Source: Thermohalobaculum sp050331395 (GTDB lineage Bacteria; Pseudomonadota; Alphaproteobacteria; Rhodobacterales; Rhodobacteraceae). From it: 64,000 nucleotides of DNA. The notes beneath the pieces are model-generated. The model saw only the letters and a list, made by a program, of their open reading frames with translations, did no database searches and was not told where the DNA came from. Positions 1 to 9,014 of the stretch are shown piece by piece. The translations under genes were made by a program, and so were the position numbers. Where the stretch lies: positions 7,358-71,357 of the forward strand of contig JBHJGX010000025.1 of assembly GCA_050331395.1 (NCBI GenBank). The letters are read 5' to 3'. Position 1 is the first letter of the stretch; each line of letters begins with the position of its first letter.

Positions 1-69
1 CTGCTCGAGGACCGGACGGTGATCCACACTCACGATTTCCTCTACCGCTATCACGCGATCTCCTACTGA
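1..69 (+). CDS. C-terminal end of a truncated unknown protein
   Basis: The window opens inside a reading frame that reads 22 codons to a TGA at 67-69. The visible tail contains THDFLYRYHAISY, rich in His and aromatic residues. I do not recognise the family from so short a piece. It ends 8 bp before the next start codon on the same strand, so the two genes are probably co-transcribed. Confidence 0.5.
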   Translation: MLEDRTVIHTHDFLYRYHAISY

Positions 70-77
70 GCGCGCGG

Positions 78-1310
78 ATGACCGAGGCGCCGCCCGCTCG
101 CCGTATCGACGATGCGAGGGTCCTGCCCCCGCCCAAGGCGCCCCGTCGCCTCCGCGGGATCTATGCGCTCGAGGATCTCGAGGATCGCGCGCGGCGGTTC
201 CTCCCCCGGCCGATCTTCGCCTATGCCGCGGGCGGGACCGAGCGGCGGGTCTCGCTCCGGGACAACGCCTCCGCCTTCGACGAGATCGGCCTTATCACCC
301 GGGTCCTGCGCGGCGTCGCCGAGCGATCGACCGAGACCGAGCTCCTCGGCCGCAGCTATGCCCAACCCTTCGGCATCGCACCCATGGGCATGGCCGCGCT
401 CATGGGCTACCGCGCCGATACGGCGCTCGCTGCCGCGGCCCGCGAGGCCCGGATCCCCATGGTGATCTCAGGCTCTTCGCTCACCGCCCTCGAGGAGATT
501 GCCGCCACCTATCCGGATGTCTGGTTCCAGGCCTATCTGCCGGGGGAGCCCGAGCGGATTTCCCCGCTTCTCGCCCGGGTCGCGCGGGCCGGCATCCGGA
601 CCCTCGTGGTGACCGTCGATCTTCCGGTGGCGGGGAACACCGAGCACTATCTCCGCGCGGGCTTCTCCTCGCCGCTCAAACCCTCGCTCCGGCTCCTTTG
701 GGACGGCGCCGTGCGCCCGGCCTGGTCGGTCGGCGTGTTCCTTCGCACGCTCGCGGCCCGCGGAATGCCGCATTTCGAGAACTCCTATGCCGAGCGGGGA
801 GCGCCGATCCTGGCGCGCCACGTGATGCGGGATTTCGGTCGGCGTGCGCATCTGTCCTGGGACCACATCGCCCAGATCCGCGCCGAGTGGCCGCATCACC
901 TCATCGTGAAGGGGATGACCCACCCGGCGGACGTCGCCATCGCCCGCGAGACGGGCGCCGATGCGGTCTGGATTTCGAACCATGGCGGGCGGCAACTCGA
1001 CGGGGTTCCGGCGCCGATCCGGCTCTTGCCCGAGGTGATGGCGGCCGCGCCCAGGCTGCCGGTGATCCTCGACAGCGGCGTGCGCCGGGGGACGGATGTG
1101 CTCAAGGCTTGCGCGCTCGGCGCCGCTTTTGTCTTCGTCGGCCGGCCGTTTCTCTATGCGGCCGCGCTCGGAGAGCGGGCGGGGGTCGCCCATGCGATCC
1201 GGATCCTCGGCACCGAGATCGACCGGGACATGGCGCTCCTCGGGATCCGACGGCTTGCCGAGATCGGCCCAGACCGGCTCCGCCTCCCGGCCGCGTTCAC
1301 CATTCGGTAA
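78..1310 (+). CDS. FMN-dependent alpha-hydroxy-acid oxidase/dehydrogenase (LldD-like)
   Basis: This is a 410-residue member of the lactate/glycolate/mandelate oxidase family, which oxidises an L-2-hydroxy acid to the 2-oxo acid with FMN in a TIM barrel. The motif SNHGGRQLD lies near residue 300, with the catalytic base His302. Upstream are the FMN-binding stretches FGIAPMGMAAL, VISGSSLT and WFQAYLP, and downstream are the phosphate-binding DSGVRRGTD and GRPFLYA. The length matches the family (about 350-400) plus a short N-terminal extension. The ATG at 78 follows the preceding stop by 8 bp. The substrate cannot be told from sequence; L-lactate is only the commonest family member. No membrane anchor is obvious. 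Confidence 0.9.
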   Translation: MTEAPPARRIDDARVLPPPKAPRRLRGIYALEDLEDRARRFLPRPIFAYAAGGTERRVSLRDNASAFDEIGLITRVLRGVAERSTETELLGRSYAQPFGIAPMGMAALMGYRADTALAAAAREARIPMVISGSSLTALEEIAATYPDVWFQAYLPGEPERISPLLARVARAGIRTLVVTVDLPVAGNTEHYLRAGFSSPLKPSLRLLWDGAVRPAWSVGVFLRTLAARGMPHFENSYAERGAPILARHVMRDFGRRAHLSWDHIAQIRAEWPHHLIVKGMTHPADVAIARETGADAVWISNHGGRQLDGVPAPIRLLPEVMAAAPRLPVILDSGVRRGTDVLKACALGAAFVFVGRPFLYAAALGERAGVAHAIRILGTEIDRDMALLGIRRLAEIGPDRLRLPAAFTIR

Positions 1311-1383
1311 GATCCTGAGTTAAAAGCGTTTTAAGCTGATTGAGGCATGCCTGTTCCCGGGTGACACAGACCGGGAGCGTGCG

Positions 1384-4300
1384 ATGGCGTTCACGACATT
1401 CGACGATTATCAGTTGGTCCATTCCGAAGCAGCGGGCTGCGTTTGTTCGGGCTGCTGCGGCATGGGCGCGCCGGCACCGGTCGAGGACGATCTTTGCGGG
1501 CTCGACGACGGGGCGCCGGTTCGCCCCGTCGAGCAAAACGCCGGGCGCCGCTCGGTCAGCTACGACAGCGACACGGGCGATGCGGATCAGGGCCCGGACG
1601 CGCTCATGTCCGGTGGGGCCTGGAACACGACGTCCCTCACGTTTTCCTTCCCCAACAGCGCCAGCGACTATGACGGGGGCAATCCGAATAATGAGGCGAA
1701 CTCTTTCCAGCAGCTCTCGGCGCTGCAACAGACGGCGGCGATCTCCGCGCTGTCGGACTTTGCGGCGGTCAGCGGGCTCGACTTCACTCAACTGACCGGC
1801 TCGGCCGATGCGGATGCGGATCTGCGCTTTGCGATGTCGAGCGTGCCGAGCACCGCCTGGGCCTATTATCCCTCGGGCGGCGACTGGGGCGGTGACAGCT
1901 GGTATAATAAATCCAGCTTCAACTCCCCCGATATCGGCGATTACGCCTACACGACCTTCATTCATGAGATCGGCCATGCGGTCGGGCTCAAGCACGGACA
2001 CGAAACTTTCGGGCCTGGCGCAATCCCGTCGGCGAGCGACAGCATGGAATTTTCGGTGATGACCTACCGATCCTTCGTCGGGCACGATCTGGACAAGTAT
2101 TCTTACTACACGAACCGCAGCGACAGCTATGCGGAGAGCCTGATGATGTACGACATCGCGGCCGTGCAGAGGCTCTACGGTGCGAACTTCGATTACAACT
2201 CGGACGATACGACCTACAGCTTTTCAACCTCGACCGGCGATCTGCTGATCAATGGGGTGAGCGACGCGGCAAGCCGCGGCTTCGGCCGGGCAGGCAACAC
2301 GATCTTCCGCACGATCTGGGACGGGGGTGGCACCGACACCTATGATTTCTCCAACTATACGACCGACATCGCGCTCAATCTCGCCCCCGGGAACCATGTG
2401 GATCTGGACGTGGGCGGTAACTTTCAGCGTGCGGACATTGGCCGTTTCGGCGGGAGTACGGCGCCCTGGTCGCGCGGACACGTCTTCAATGCGCTCGAAT
2501 TCGAGGGCGACAGCCGCTCGCTGATCGAGAACGCGGTCGCCGGCAGCGGTAACGACACCCTCTGGGGCAATGCGGCGGACAACCGGCTCTCGGGCGGGGC
2601 GGGTGACGATCGCCTGCTCGACAGCGCCGGCTCGGACACGATCGAGGGCGGCGCCGGCGCGGATACGGCGGTCTTCGCAAGCCCCTTCTCCTCCTACAGC
2701 TTTGCGCTGTCCGGCAATTTCCTGCGCGTGATCGGCACGGCCGTCGACTGGGTCGAGGACACCGTCGAGACGTTGATTTTCGGGCTTGAGACGACGACCT
2801 TTGACGCCATCGTCGAGGGGCTGGGCGAGCCGAACGGCGCGCCGACCGCCTCCCCTGACAGCGCGACCGCCGTCGCCGGCGTGCCAGTGACCCTCGACGT
2901 CCTCGCCAATGACAGCGATCCAGAGGACGATCCGCTGACCCTCCTCGCGCTCGGACCGGTCAGCGGCGCATCGGCCGCTATTCTCGACAACCGCGTCGTG
3001 TTCACCGCCGACGCGACGACAAGCGGCCCGGTCGTCTTCACCTATACGCTCGGGGACGGCCAGGCGAATTCGGCCACCGGCACCGTAACCGTCATGGTCT
3101 CCGCAGGGCCGCAACAGATCAGCGGGACGCAAGGCGCAAACGGCCTTGCCGGCGGCGAGGGCCGCGACACGATCCTCGGCCTCGGCGGCGACGACACACT
3201 CGTCGGCAATGGCGGCGACGACGTCATCGAAGGGGGCGACGGCGACGACCGTGCGTCGGGCGGCGCGGGCGCCGATTTCGTCACCGGCGGCCCCGGGCGT
3301 GACATCGTCCGCGGGAACGAGGACGACGATCTCCTTTACGGCGAGAGCGAAGGCGCCGAGACCGGGGCGCCCGACAGCCTCTACGGCGGCACGGGCCGTG
3401 ACACGCTCGACGGCGGCCAAAGTGCGGACCTCCTCTATGGTGAGGACGGGGACGATCTCATCATCGGCGGTCAGGGGACGGACACGGCCTTCGGTGGTCC
3501 GGGCGCGGACACGATCCTCGGCGGCTCCGAAGCAGACGTGCTCCAGGGCGAGGGCGGCAACGACAGTCTGACCGGCGGCTCGGGCGGCGACCGGCTTGCG
3601 GGCGGCTCGGGCGCCGACACGTTGCGGGGCGAGGGCGACAGCGATCGGCTCGACGGCGGAGACGGCAGCGACCTTCTCGACGGCGGGGCGGGGGACGACA
3701 TCCTCCTCGGCTACGGCGATGACGACACGCTCGAGGGCGGCGCGGGCGCGGACACGCTCCTCGGCGAGGCGGGGGACGATCTGATCCGCGGCGGCGACGG
3801 CCCTGACCGGTCCTTCGGCTGGCTCGGCGCCGACACCATGGAGGGCGAAGGCGGCGACGACATCTTCTTCGGCAATGACGGGGCGGATGTGATCTCCGGC
3901 GGCGCGGGCAATGACCAGGTCGTCGGCGATGGCGGCGACGACACGGTCTCGGGCGATGCGGGCGACGATCTCGTTGCGGGTCAGGCGGGCGCCGACAGCC
4001 TCTCGGGCGGCGACGGCGACGATCTGCTCGACGGTGGGTCCGAGGGCGACACGCTCTCGGGCGGCGACGGGGCAGACGTGCTCTTCGGGCGGATCGGCGA
4101 CGATCTCGCGCGCGGAGAGGCGGGGAACGACACGCTTTGGGGCGGCGACGGCGCGGACACGCTCGAGGGCGGCGCCGACCACGACCGGCTCTATGGCGAG
4201 ACGGGCGACGATGTGTTGAGCGGCGGCGAGCGGGCCGACTCGCTCTACGGCGGCCGCGGCGACGATACGTTAACGGGCGGCGGCGGGGTCGACGTCTTCC

Positions 4301-4515
4301 GCTTCGAGACCGGAGATGACCGGGACCGGGTCACGGATTTCGAGCTCGGGATCGACCTGATCGGCTTTTCCGGCCCTGGCTCCTATGCCGCGCTCAGCAT
4401 CGTCGACGACGGGCTCGGCAATGCCCTGATCCTTTACGGCTCGGACGACTGGGTGATCCTCGAGGGGGTTCGGGCCACGAGCCTCTCCGACGATGGCACG
4501 TTCTTCTTCGTCTGA
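1384..4515 (+). CDS. Serralysin-like RTX zinc metalloprotease
   Basis: This 1043-residue secreted protease has a metzincin zinc site HEIGHAVGLKH at residues 194-204 (zinc ligands His194, His198, His204; catalytic Glu195), followed by a Met-turn SVMTYRS near residue 222. Serralysin-type peptidase features continue to about residue 300. A cadherin/VCBS-like module (DVLANDSDPEDDPLTL) lies near residues 480-570. From about 580 to 980 run many GGxGxDxLx calcium-binding nonapeptides. There is no N-terminal signal peptide, and the hydrophobic-rich C-terminus fits type I secretion; no exporter genes are in the window. The N-terminus carries a Cys cluster (CVCSGCC, residues 20-26), unusual for a type I substrate. 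The gene starts at ATG 1384 after a 73-bp gap. Confidence 0.93.
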   Translation: MAFTTFDDYQLVHSEAAGCVCSGCCGMGAPAPVEDDLCGLDDGAPVRPVEQNAGRRSVSYDSDTGDADQGPDALMSGGAWNTTSLTFSFPNSASDYDGGNPNNEANSFQQLSALQQTAAISALSDFAAVSGLDFTQLTGSADADADLRFAMSSVPSTAWAYYPSGGDWGGDSWYNKSSFNSPDIGDYAYTTFIHEIGHAVGLKHGHETFGPGAIPSASDSMEFSVMTYRSFVGHDLDKYSYYTNRSDSYAESLMMYDIAAVQRLYGANFDYNSDDTTYSFSTSTGDLLINGVSDAASRGFGRAGNTIFRTIWDGGGTDTYDFSNYTTDIALNLAPGNHVDLDVGGNFQRADIGRFGGSTAPWSRGHVFNALEFEGDSRSLIENAVAGSGNDTLWGNAADNRLSGGAGDDRLLDSAGSDTIEGGAGADTAVFASPFSSYSFALSGNFLRVIGTAVDWVEDTVETLIFGLETTTFDAIVEGLGEPNGAPTASPDSATAVAGVPVTLDVLANDSDPEDDPLTLLALGPVSGASAAILDNRVVFTADATTSGPVVFTYTLGDGQANSATGTVTVMVSAGPQQISGTQGANGLAGGEGRDTILGLGGDDTLVGNGGDDVIEGGDGDDRASGGAGADFVTGGPGRDIVRGNEDDDLLYGESEGAETGAPDSLYGGTGRDTLDGGQSADLLYGEDGDDLIIGGQGTDTAFGGPGADTILGGSEADVLQGEGGNDSLTGGSGGDRLAGGSGADTLRGEGDSDRLDGGDGSDLLDGGAGDDILLGYGDDDTLEGGAGADTLLGEAGDDLIRGGDGPDRSFGWLGADTMEGEGGDDIFFGNDGADVISGGAGNDQVVGDGGDDTVSGDAGDDLVAGQAGADSLSGGDGDDLLDGGSEGDTLSGGDGADVLFGRIGDDLARGEAGNDTLWGGDGADTLEGGADHDRLYGETGDDVLSGGERADSLYGGRGDDTLTGGGGVDVFRFETGDDRDRVTDFELGIDLIGFSGPGSYAALSIVDDGLGNALILYGSDDWVILEGVRATSLSDDGTFFFV

Positions 4516-4516
4516 C

Positions 4517-4538
4517 GGCCCGGGCGGCGCGGGCCTTT
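4517..4538 (+). terminator. Probable intrinsic terminator after the RTX metalloprotease
   Basis: A GC stem GGCCCG/CGGGCC with a 7-nt loop is followed by only three T residues, directly after the metalloprotease stop codon. The short T tract makes efficiency doubtful. Confidence 0.45.
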
Positions 4539-4606
4539 CGCTCGGCCGCCCCGACGCCTAAGCTCGCCAGCGCGGGGCGCCCCGGCCCCGCCCGAGCGAG
4601 CCCCGA

Positions 4607-5518
4607 ATGCCCGTCCCAGCCGCCATTGCGCTCAGCCTCACGGGCGTTTTCCTCCTCGATGTGATGGCCGTGATCGTCAAGCTGCTCTCGGATCGGTTTC
4701 CCGCCTGGGAACTCGCCACGTTCCGCAACCTTTTCGGCCTGATCCCCTGCGTGATCCTGCTCACGCTCACGCCCTCGTGGCGCGGCAGCGGGCGGGTCTG
4801 GCGGTTCCCCCGCTGGCCGCTCGCGTTCTTGCGCGGCGGGTTCGTGATCGCGGCGCAAGTCTGCTTTTACCTCGGCCTCGCCCGCCTCGAATTCGCGACC
4901 GCCGCCACGCTCGCCTTTGCGATGCCGCTCTTCGTCACGCTGCTGTCGGTGCCGGTCCTGGGCGCGCGGGTCGGCGCCTGGCGCTGGGCGGCCGTGGCGA
5001 TCGGCTTTGCGGGCATCGTCCTGGTGATGCAGCCCGGTACCGACCTCTTCACCTGGGCGGCGCTCTTGCCGGTTATGGCGGCGCTCGGCTACGCGTCGGC
5101 CACGATCACCGCCAAGGTCTTCGACCCGTCCGTGCCGAGCGCGCTCATCAACCTCTATTCCACATCGACCGCATGCCTCGGCGCGACGGCCATCACCATG
5201 GCGAGTGGCGGCTTCGTTCCCGTCGAAAGCCTTGCCGAGGCCGGTTGGATCGTGGCCATGGGCGTCGTCGGCGGCAGCGGCGTCCTTTGCCTCATCACCG
5301 CCTACCGGATGACCGAGGCGTCGAACCTCGCCCCGTTCGACTACTTCGGCATCCTGTTCGCCATCGGCCTCGGCTGGGCGATCTTTGGCGAGGCCCCGTT
5401 CGATCGCCTTTTCCCCGGCGCCCTCTTCGTTGTGGCAGGCGGTCTCATCATCGTCTGGCGCGAGCGGCAACGGGCCCGGACACCAGCCCCGCCCAAGCCC
5501 ACGGCGATCGCCGAATGA
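4607..5518 (+). CDS. EamA/DMT-family inner-membrane transporter
   Basis: This 303-residue protein is hydrophobic throughout and shows about ten predicted membrane helices in two EamA-type halves. Family-typical sequences are visible (FRNLFGLIPCVILL near the second helix; a second half with SNLAPFDYFGILFAIGLGWAIFGE split over two helices). Members of the drug/metabolite transporter superfamily export amino acids, metabolites or nucleotides; the substrate is not predictable here. It is 91 bp downstream of the RTX protease, separated by a likely terminator, and convergent with the transglutaminase-like gene, which ends 3 bp beyond its stop. Confidence 0.9.
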   Translation: MPVPAAIALSLTGVFLLDVMAVIVKLLSDRFPAWELATFRNLFGLIPCVILLTLTPSWRGSGRVWRFPRWPLAFLRGGFVIAAQVCFYLGLARLEFATAATLAFAMPLFVTLLSVPVLGARVGAWRWAAVAIGFAGIVLVMQPGTDLFTWAALLPVMAALGYASATITAKVFDPSVPSALINLYSTSTACLGATAITMASGGFVPVESLAEAGWIVAMGVVGGSGVLCLITAYRMTEASNLAPFDYFGILFAIGLGWAIFGEAPFDRLFPGALFVVAGGLIIVWRERQRARTPAPPKPTAIAE

Positions 5519-5521
5519 CCC

Positions 5522-8500
5522 TCAAATCCCGCCGCGCACTCGACGGAGATCGAGGGTGACCTGATCTTCGGGCTGCGCCGCGCGGCGGATCGCGACCCGT
5601 CCCGGGCTGTGGGCGCGCGGGTCGAAGCGGTTGAGCCGCCGCCCCTCCGCCTCGAGTGCGTTGACCGGGCGCGTCTCGTAGGACCGCCCGCCCGGATGCG
5701 CGACCCAATAGGTCCCGCCGCCGCGGCTCCAACCGGTCTCGCGCTCGACGATATCGAAGACCAGCGGATCGTGCGCGGGGATCGTCGGGTGAAGCGCGGC
5801 CCAGGGCTGCCAAGCGCGAAAGCGGATGCCCGCCACCTGCTCGGGCCCGTGGAGCGGCACCTCGACCCCATTCACCGTGAGCGCGGTCCCGTCGGGCAGG
5901 CGACCGTCGAGGCGCACCTGCAGCCGCTCGAGCGAGCTGTCCACATAGCGCGCCGTGCCGCCGCCCGCCTGCTCCTCGCCGAGCACGTTCCAGGGCTCGA
6001 GCGCCATGCGAAGGTGCAAGAGCCCGTCACCGGTTGCGATCGTGCCGATCTCGGGAAAGCGGAATTCGTACTGCGCGGCGAACCATTCGGCATCGAAATC
6101 GATCCCATGCGCGGCCGAAAGCTCGGCCAACACCGCCCGGAAATCCTCCCAGACGTAATGGGGCAACAGATACCGGTCATGCAGATCCCGGCCCCACGGC
6201 TTCAGACCGCCGACATGGGGCGCGTCCCAGAACCAGGCGAGGATCGCCCGCATCAGGAGCGATTGCGCAAGGCTCATGCGCGGATGGGGCGGCATCTCGA
6301 AGGCGCGGAATTCGACGAGGCCGAGGCGTCCGGCCGGCCCGTCGGGCGAATAGAGCTTGTCGATGCAGATCTCGGCACGGTGCGTGTTGCCGGTCACATC
6401 GACGAGGAGGTGCCGGAACAGCCGGTCGACCAGCCAGGGCGGCGTCTCGGCGCCGCGCGGTCCGAGTTGGGCAAGCGCGATCTCCATCTCGTAGAGCGTT
6501 TCGGTGCGCGCCTCGTCCAGCCGGGGCGCCTGGCTCGTCGGACCGATGAAGGTGCCCGAAAAGAGATAGCTGAGCGACGGGTGGCGCTGCCAATAGCGGA
6601 TGACCGAGGCGAGCAGGTCCGGGCGCCGCAGGAACGGGCTGTCCGGTGGGGTCGCGCCGCCGACGACGATATGATTGCCGCCGCCCGAGCCCGTCGGCCG
6701 CCCGTCGAGCAGAAAGGACGACGCTTCGAGCCCGCAATGCCGCGCCTCCTCGTAGAGCGTCTCGGTGATCGCGACCTGATCGCGCCAGCTCGTCGCCGGG
6801 TGGATGTTGACCTCGATCACGCCCGGATCCGGCGTCACCTTGATCGTGTTGAGGCGTGCATCGTCGGGCGGCGGATAGCCTTCCACATGCACGGGCTGGC
6901 CGAGCGCCGCCGCCGTCTCTTCGATCGCCGAGATCAGATCCACATAGGCGTCCGCCGAGCCGACCGGCGGCAGGAACACGCAGAGCGTGCCGCCACGGGG
7001 CTCGATGGTGAGCGCCGTGCGCACCGCGTCGACCAGCACGTTGACGGTCGCGCCAGGGGCGATGTCCTCGAAGCCGGGCGGCGTCGGGTGCTCGTCCATG
7101 CGCTCTGCCGTTCGAGGATCCTGAACCTGCGGGATCGGCACCGGACCGGGCCCCGGTCCGAGCGCGGTGACCTGCGGACCCTGCTGGATGAGCCGCGTGG
7201 GCAGGGGCTCGTAGGGCGCGAAAGGATCCCGCTGATACTGCTCGGGGCGGAGGCGTTCGGGCAGATAGCTGAGCGATTGCAGCGGCAGGCGGAACCCGGC
7301 CGGACTGTCGCCGGGGAGGAGGAAAAGCCGCCCCCGCCGGGTGCGCCAGCGCTCGGACCGCCAGCGAAAGCGCCGCCTGCGGCCGTCGCGGGCCTGCGCC
7401 TCCTGGAGCGGAAGCACAAAGGCGGCCGGCGTGCTCAGTCCCCGGTCGAACACCCGCGCGAGCCGGGCACGCTCCTCGGCATCCTCGAGCTTGCTGTCAA
7501 GCGGGTCCACATTCTCGGGCAGCTGCTGCTCGCGGAGGAGGAACGCGGCCGTGTCCTCATAGGCGGGCGCCGCATAGTCGGGTGCGATTTCGAGCGCGTC
7601 GCAGAGCGTCGCCATGAACCGTTCTGCGTCTTTTGCGGTTGCCCCGGACCCATGTTCGGGGGCGATCAGCGCAGGCTCCTCCCAAAGCGGCGTGCCATCG
7701 CCCCGCCAGTGGAGCGCGAAGGCCCAGCGTGGCAGCTGCTCGCCCGGATACCATTTGCCCTGACCGAAATGCAGAAGCCCCCCCGGCGCAAAGCGGCGCT
7801 GCATCCGGCGGATCAGGTCCTCCGCATGGGCGCGTTTCGTCGGGCCGACCGCGTCGATTGTCCATTCGGGTGCATCCCGGTCGAAGGCCGAGACGAATGT
7901 GGGCTCGCCGCCCATGGTCAGGCGCATATCGCCCGCACGCATCCGGGCGTCGATGGCGTCGCCCGCGGCGAGGATCCGGCTCCACTGCGCGTCCGAGACC
8001 GGCTTGGTCACCCGGGGCGTCTCGTGGATGCGCCGCACGGACATCTCGAAGTCGAAGGAGACCTCGCATGGCTCGAGCCCGCCTGCAATCGGCGCGGCCG
8101 ACCGGGGTTCGGGCGTGGCGGCGAGCGGGATATGCCCCTCGCCCGCGAAGAGCCCCGAGGTCGGATCGAGCCCGACCCACCCCGCGCCCGGGAGATACAC
8201 TTCGGCCCAGGCATGCAGATCGGTGAAATCCGACGCGGGGCCCGCGGGGCCGCCGTCGATCGGTTTCTCGTCCGCGGTCAGCTGGATCAGATAGCCGGAG
8301 ACGAAGCGCGCCGCATAACCCAGATGCCGAAGCGTCTGGACGAGGAGCCAACCCGAGTCGCGGCAAGAGCCCTCGCCGCGGGTGAGCGTCTCCTCGGGCG
8401 TTAGCACACCGGGCTCCATGCGCACGATGTAACCGACGCAGCTCTCGACATAGCGGTTGAGGTTGACGAGCCAGGTGTTGGTCTCGCCCTTCTGCACGGG

Positions 8501-8902
8501 CACGCCGCGCAGGAATGCCCGAAAGGCGGGGGTCACCGTCGGCTTGACCAGATAGGGGCCGAGATCGTGCCAGAGATCGGGCGCGTAGGAGAACGGCACC
8601 TCGGTCGCGTCCTCCTCTAGGAAGAAGTCGAACGGGTTGATCGCCTCCATCCGGGCGATGAGCTCGATCGTCACCTCGAAATGATCGACCCGATCCGGAA
8701 ACACGAGCCGCGCATTCCAGTTGGAGAACGGATCCTGCTGCCAATTGACGAAATGTCCGCTCGGCAGAACGCGCTGAGTATAATTCAAAACCGGCGTGCG
8801 GGCATGCGGAGCCGGCCGCAATCGCACAACCTGTGGGCGCAAATGGATCAATCTGTCGTATTTGTAGGACGTGCGGTGGGTGAGTGCGACAGTGATGCTC
8901 AT
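5522..8902 (-). CDS. Transglutaminase-like cysteine peptidase fused to DUF2126
   Basis: This large 1126-residue cytoplasmic protein has two parts. Residues 1 to about 290 form a bacterial transglutaminase-like N-terminal and core domain, with the catalytic triad visible as Cys180 (GEGSCRDSGW), His230 (DLHAWAEVYLP) and Asp246 (GLDPTSG). The remainder, with motifs such as TMGGEPTFVS and GSGGGNHIVVGG, is the DUF2126 region usually found fused to it. I chose ATG 8902 (MSITVALTHRTSY) because family members start just before this strand and an AAAAAAGG-type ribosome site precedes it. It is divergent from the ATP-grasp gene with 112 bp between them. Family and context (ATP-grasp, alpha-E, Anbu) suggest making or cleaving an isopeptide or peptide tag. 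Confidence 0.9.
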   Translation of the reverse strand: MSITVALTHRTSYKYDRLIHLRPQVVRLRPAPHARTPVLNYTQRVLPSGHFVNWQQDPFSNWNARLVFPDRVDHFEVTIELIARMEAINPFDFFLEEDATEVPFSYAPDLWHDLGPYLVKPTVTPAFRAFLRGVPVQKGETNTWLVNLNRYVESCVGYIVRMEPGVLTPEETLTRGEGSCRDSGWLLVQTLRHLGYAARFVSGYLIQLTADEKPIDGGPAGPASDFTDLHAWAEVYLPGAGWVGLDPTSGLFAGEGHIPLAATPEPRSAAPIAGGLEPCEVSFDFEMSVRRIHETPRVTKPVSDAQWSRILAAGDAIDARMRAGDMRLTMGGEPTFVSAFDRDAPEWTIDAVGPTKRAHAEDLIRRMQRRFAPGGLLHFGQGKWYPGEQLPRWAFALHWRGDGTPLWEEPALIAPEHGSGATAKDAERFMATLCDALEIAPDYAAPAYEDTAAFLLREQQLPENVDPLDSKLEDAEERARLARVFDRGLSTPAAFVLPLQEAQARDGRRRRFRWRSERWRTRRGRLFLLPGDSPAGFRLPLQSLSYLPERLRPEQYQRDPFAPYEPLPTRLIQQGPQVTALGPGPGPVPIPQVQDPRTAERMDEHPTPPGFEDIAPGATVNVLVDAVRTALTIEPRGGTLCVFLPPVGSADAYVDLISAIEETAAALGQPVHVEGYPPPDDARLNTIKVTPDPGVIEVNIHPATSWRDQVAITETLYEEARHCGLEASSFLLDGRPTGSGGGNHIVVGGATPPDSPFLRRPDLLASVIRYWQRHPSLSYLFSGTFIGPTSQAPRLDEARTETLYEMEIALAQLGPRGAETPPWLVDRLFRHLLVDVTGNTHRAEICIDKLYSPDGPAGRLGLVEFRAFEMPPHPRMSLAQSLLMRAILAWFWDAPHVGGLKPWGRDLHDRYLLPHYVWEDFRAVLAELSAAHGIDFDAEWFAAQYEFRFPEIGTIATGDGLLHLRMALEPWNVLGEEQAGGGTARYVDSSLERLQVRLDGRLPDGTALTVNGVEVPLHGPEQVAGIRFRAWQPWAALHPTIPAHDPLVFDIVERETGWSRGGGTYWVAHPGGRSYETRPVNALEAEGRRLNRFDPRAHSPGRVAIRRAAQPEDQVTLDLRRVRGGI

Positions 8903-9014
8903 CGAACGGCCTTTTTTGTGGACGACCCTCGCCACACACACGATTATCTGCTCTAAAACAACCCAAAAGCGGGGCTGGTGGCGGTTCCTGAGGCGACGAC
9001 AATGCGAGAGACCG

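Noticed and set aside
1320..1334. Palindrome TTAAAAGCGTTTTAA before the metalloprotease
   Set aside because: Short, no known binding-site consensus, and no clear promoter elements beside it, so no operator is claimed.
3042..4182. Long reverse-strand open frames opposite the RTX metalloprotease, up to 652 residues
   Set aside because: They mirror the GC-rich repeat codons of the metalloprotease, have skewed Ala/Val/Arg composition, and no domain or ribosome site. They are shadows.
5609..8404. A 931-residue forward open frame opposite the transglutaminase-like gene
   Set aside because: The reverse strand encodes a clear two-domain protein with a catalytic triad; the forward frame is Arg-rich with no family features.
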